Source: Streptomyces uncialis
GTDB lineage: Bacteria; Actinomycetota; Actinomycetes; Streptomycetales; Streptomycetaceae
Length of the DNA: 64,000 nucleotides
NCBI RefSeq assembly: GCF_001905345.1
Contig: NZ_LFBV01000004.1
Span: 372,001 to 436,000, forward strand
Direction of reading: 5' to 3'
Position numbers and translations under genes: made by a program. The notes under the pieces are model-generated. The model was not told where the DNA came from. It was given only the letters and a program-made list of their open reading frames with translations, and did no database searches. Below, in pieces: positions 61,250-64,000 of this stretch (the first letter of the stretch is position 1; each line of letters starts with the position of its first letter).

Positions 61250-63127
61250 ATGCCGGCCCGCAGTCCCCGTCCTGTCGCGACCTTCCCCATCGTGCTGAGG
61301 GAGCTCACGGTGCTGCGCGTCGCGGACGTCACCCCCGGGATGCGCCGGGTGACGCTGGGCGGCGCGCAACTGGGGGCGTTCCACCGGGACGGTCTCGATC
61401 TGCCCGCGCTGCGCACCGACGGCTTCGACGACCACGTCAAGTTCTTCTTCGCCGAGGGCGACGCCCCGCCGGTGCTGCCCCGCCAGAAGTTCGGCAGCCT
61501 CGACTGGCCCGAGGACGAGCGCCCCGTCGCCAAGGACTACACGCCCGTCCGGTTCGACCCGGAGGCCGGGGAGATCGACTTCGACTTCGTCCGGCACGAA
61601 GGCGGGATCGCCTCCTCGTGGGCCGAGTCCGTCGAGCCGGGGTCCGTGACCTGGATCGCGGGCCCGAAGATGTCCGCCGGTCACCCCGAGGGCGCCGACT
61701 GGCTGCTGGCGATCGGTGACGAGACCGCCCTGCCCGCGATCGGCCGCTGGCTGGCGGAGATGCCCGGGGGCACCCGGGCCCGCGTCCTGATCGAGGTCGG
61801 CGAGGACAGCCACCGCCAGGAACTGCCGACCCGCGCGGACGCCGAGATCGTCTGGCTGTCCCGCGACGGTGCCCCGGCCGGCACCACCGATCTGCTGGAA
61901 CGCGCACTGCGCGACCTGGAGTGGCTGCCCGGCACGGCCTTCGTCTGGGCCGCCGGGGAGAGCGTCACCCTCAAGGCCATCCGCCGTCATCTGCGCGTCG
62001 ACCGCGAGGTCCCCCGCGAGCTGACCGACATCACCGGCTACTGGCGGCGCGCGGCCACCGCGCCCGTACCGGGCCCGGACACCCCGCCCGGCGAGCGGGC
62101 CCCGGCCCCCGAACCGGACGACGACGAGGACGAGGCCCATGAGCGGCTGCACGAGCTGACCGATCTGGCCCCCGGCTTCGCGATCCGCACGGCCGTGACC
62201 CTCGGCCTCTTCGAACTGGTACGGCAAGGGGTGCGCGACGAGACCGAGCTGGCCCGCCGCTGCGCCGCCCATCCGGACACGTTCGGCGCGCTGCTGTCCT
62301 ATCTGACCGGCATCGGCCTGCTCGACGCCGACGCCGACGGCATCCGGCTGACCCCGGTCTCCGAGGAACTCGTCGAGGACGACCACTCCTTTGACGAGTA
62401 CCGACTCGACGGCGCCCAGGCCGCCCTGGACCTGTCGCTGGCGGGCCTGCTCGACACCGTCCGCACCGGAGCGGCGGGCCGGCGCGGCCCGTCCGGTGTC
62501 CCGCTCGGGGTGGCGATGCGCGACGACGAACGCCTCGGCGGCTCCGCCCGCGTCCTCATCGAGGAGGACGCGCTGTGGTTCGCCCCCGGTGTGGTCGGCG
62601 CCTACGACTGGACGTCGGTGGGCACCCTCACGGCGGCCGGTCACGGGGTCGGCGCCCTGGCGAACGCGCTGGTCAAGGCGGTGCCGGAGCTGCGGATACG
62701 GATCGCCGCGCTGCCGTCCGCGCTGCGGGTGCTGCGCGAGCGGATCCTGGACACGGACGCCCTGCCCCGGGTCGAGCTGATCGCCCAGAGCGGCCCGGTG
62801 CCGACCGGCGGCGACGCCGTCCTCGTCTCCCGGCTCCTCGACTGGCTGCCCGACGAGGACGCGGTCCAGGCGCTGTCCGACGCCGCCGCCGGACTGCCCG
62901 AGGGCGGCACGCTTCTCATGGTCGAGCAGGTCCGCCCGGAGGGTCCCGACGCGTTCGAGGACACCGACGCGGCCCTGCATCATCTGCGCCTCAAGTGCGC
63001 CTTCGGATCGGGGGTACGGACCGCCGGCGAGTTGACCACGCTGGCGGTCCGAGCGGGGCTGGCCGTCACCGACGGCCGGGACGTGGGCTGGGACCACCGC
63101 CTGTGGGTTCTGACCAAACCCCGGTAA
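61250..63127 (+). CDS. Siderophore-interacting flavoreductase fused to a methyltransferase-like domain
   Basis: Residues ~15-268 are a SIP-type ferric siderophore reductase: the FAD site KDYTPVRFD (95-103), NADPH-site WLLAIGDETALPAIGRWL and the hallmark GYWRRA (263-268). An acidic, Pro-rich linker (~270-295) leads to residues ~297-625. These resemble O-methyltransferases with an N-terminal winged-helix dimer domain (LAPGFAIRTAVTLGLFELV). The SAM loop is degenerate (GHGVG at 464-468, without the acidic residue normally before it), so catalysis is doubtful. GAGGAG precedes the ATG. It probably reduces ferric siderophores in the cytoplasm together with the adjacent ABC pair; the role of the second domain is unknown. 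Confidence 0.85.
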   Translation: MPARSPRPVATFPIVLRELTVLRVADVTPGMRRVTLGGAQLGAFHRDGLDLPALRTDGFDDHVKFFFAEGDAPPVLPRQKFGSLDWPEDERPVAKDYTPVRFDPEAGEIDFDFVRHEGGIASSWAESVEPGSVTWIAGPKMSAGHPEGADWLLAIGDETALPAIGRWLAEMPGGTRARVLIEVGEDSHRQELPTRADAEIVWLSRDGAPAGTTDLLERALRDLEWLPGTAFVWAAGESVTLKAIRRHLRVDREVPRELTDITGYWRRAATAPVPGPDTPPGERAPAPEPDDDEDEAHERLHELTDLAPGFAIRTAVTLGLFELVRQGVRDETELARRCAAHPDTFGALLSYLTGIGLLDADADGIRLTPVSEELVEDDHSFDEYRLDGAQAALDLSLAGLLDTVRTGAAGRRGPSGVPLGVAMRDDERLGGSARVLIEEDALWFAPGVVGAYDWTSVGTLTAAGHGVGALANALVKAVPELRIRIAALPSALRVLRERILDTDALPRVELIAQSGPVPTGGDAVLVSRLLDWLPDEDAVQALSDAAAGLPEGGTLLMVEQVRPEGPDAFEDTDAALHHLRLKCAFGSGVRTAGELTTLAVRAGLAVTDGRDVGWDHRLWVLTKPR

Positions 63128-63157
63128 CGGTGGTCCGGCAAGCCGCCGGCCCACACG

Positions 63158-63199
63158 CACGTCCCTGCCGCCGGGGGAACACCGAGCGGCAGGGACGTG
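63158..63199. terminator. Bidirectional terminator hairpin
   Basis: cacgtccctgccg and cggcagggacgtg form a perfect 13-bp stem around a 16-base loop, between the SIP-fusion gene and the convergent hydrolase gene. Confidence 0.82.
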
Positions 63200-63238
63200 T
63201 CTGTCCTGAGCGACCTGAGCGACCTCAGCGGAGAGGGT

Positions 63239-64000
63239 TCAGCGTGGCCCGACGCCCAGCGGTCCCGGAACCTTCTTGGGGCCGGACCGCCCACCCGGGT
63301 CCGACCCGGCGGGGGCCGGGTTCACGTCGCAGTGCAGATCCTTCGCGGGCAGCCGCCCCGTGGTGAGGTACGCGGTCCCCGCGCGCTCGGCGCACTCACT
63401 GGTGCCGTAGCCGTAGACACCGTGCCCCTCGCCCTCGTCGACCGTGACCATCCGGGCACCCTTCAGGGCCCGGCGCATGCCCTGGCCCAGGGCGAGCGGG
63501 GTCTGCGAGTCCCACTCGTTCTGGACGATCAGCGCCTTGACGTGGTTGGAGACCCGGGTGACCGGCTCGACGGGCCGGTCCCAGTGGGCGCACGGGGTGA
63601 TCCCGGCGGCGAAGTCCCCGTACACGGGGTAGCGGACGGCGTCCCGCAGGGAGTCGGCGCGGTAGCGGGCGGGGTCGCGTTCCCAGGCGACATCGCCGCA
63701 CAGGATCGCCCACACGGAGGACAGTTCGTTGTCCGACGGATACTCCGGGGCGAGGAGAGCGGAACTCGTCGCGCGTCCCGCCGAGGCGTCCCGCACGGTC
63801 GCCACCGCGTCGGCGGCCACGACCGGGGTGAAGAACGGGGCCCGCAGAATCTCCCTGAGCGCGACACCGTCGTAGCGGACACCGCCGATGGTCACCGGCT
63901 CGCGGTCGGCGCGGCGCATCAGATCATGGAAGGTACGGCTGACCTCGGCGGCCGTCCCGCCGAGCGCGTACCGGTCGTGATGCCGCGCCGTCCAGCGCGC
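63239..64000 (-). CDS. Alpha/beta hydrolase with TAP-like C-terminal domain (5' partial)
   Basis: The frame stays open to the window edge, so the N-terminal part, including the expected nucleophile serine, is outside. The visible part has the late catalytic residues: Asp in VQNEWDSQTPLALGQGMRRAL and His in EGEGHGVYGYG, typical of the C-terminal domain of secreted S33-type tripeptidyl aminopeptidases of Streptomyces. Cysteines in WAILCGDVAWERD and ITPCAHWDRP fit an exported enzyme with disulfides. The last ~25 residues are Gly/Pro-rich. The substrate is probably a peptide. Confidence 0.82.
   Translation of the reverse strand, partial: ARWTARHHDRYALGGTAAEVSRTFHDLMRRADREPVTIGGVRYDGVALREILRAPFFTPVVAADAVATVRDASAGRATSSALLAPEYPSDNELSSVWAILCGDVAWERDPARYRADSLRDAVRYPVYGDFAAGITPCAHWDRPVEPVTRVSNHVKALIVQNEWDSQTPLALGQGMRRALKGARMVTVDEGEGHGVYGYGTSECAERAGTAYLTTGRLPAKDLHCDVNPAPAGSDPGGRSGPKKVPGPLGVGPR

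Overview
The window is high-GC actinobacterial chromosome, almost certainly Streptomyces. Third codon positions are strongly G/C, TTA leucine codons are almost absent (I found two), the iron boxes are of the DmdR/IdeR type, and several families are typical of the genus (DUF2637, RNHCP, PucR with a xanthine dehydrogenase cluster, KdpFABC-KdpED, AztABCD). No rRNA, tRNA, CRISPR array, transposase or phage gene was recognised.

Layout. 1-12.2 kb is mixed housekeeping: the 3' end of a YihY/BrkB membrane protein, two AraC-type regulators, a VOC protein, a radical SAM protein with an unusual cysteine motif, a PASTA lipoprotein, a possible 23-residue peptide before rsgA, an alkylation-repair pair (Ada/AlkA fusion plus Ogt), an ACR3-like transporter, a DUF456 protein and a TrmB/LuxR-like regulator. 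12.3-13.3 kb is a gene-free repeat island. 13.4-21.9 kb holds a degenerate PP2C protein, a PoxB-type enzyme, an anti-sigma-like ATPase, a DUF2637 protein, an FhuF-like ferric reductase with an iron box, a GntR regulator, a second repeat array and a TPR protein. 22.0-29.2 kb is a purine catabolism locus: PucR divergent from xanthine dehydrogenase FAD, Fe-S and Mo subunits and the XdhC maturation factor. 29.2-31.4 kb carries a membrane protein, an SRPBCC protein and a polysaccharide deacetylase lipoprotein. Another repeat island (31.5-32.3 kb) precedes the complete high-affinity potassium locus kdpF-A-B-C-E-D (32.4-40.4 kb).

40.5-46.0 kb is a zinc uptake locus. AztA is divergent from AztB, with a Zur-like box between them, followed by two AztD-type secreted metallochaperones flanking the AztC binding protein. 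46.0-50.9 kb has a TPR membrane protein, an M48 protease, a third core-containing repeat island and two tandem RNHCP proteins. 51.4-63.1 kb is an iron/siderophore region: an orphan binding protein and a four-gene FecCD-type importer, each behind an iron box, an AraC regulator, an asymmetric pair of ABC half-transporters, and a divergent siderophore-interacting flavoreductase fused to a degenerate methyltransferase domain. The window ends inside an alpha/beta hydrolase.

The genes form three metal or ion modules (potassium, zinc, iron), each with its own recognisable regulator or operator, and one purine module. The most unusual features are the three nested inverted-repeat islands built around a shared 260-293 bp core, the SIP-methyltransferase fusion beside its ABC pair, the radical SAM protein with a CX8CX2C motif, the TTA codon in kdpE, and the codon-usage mosaic in kdpD.
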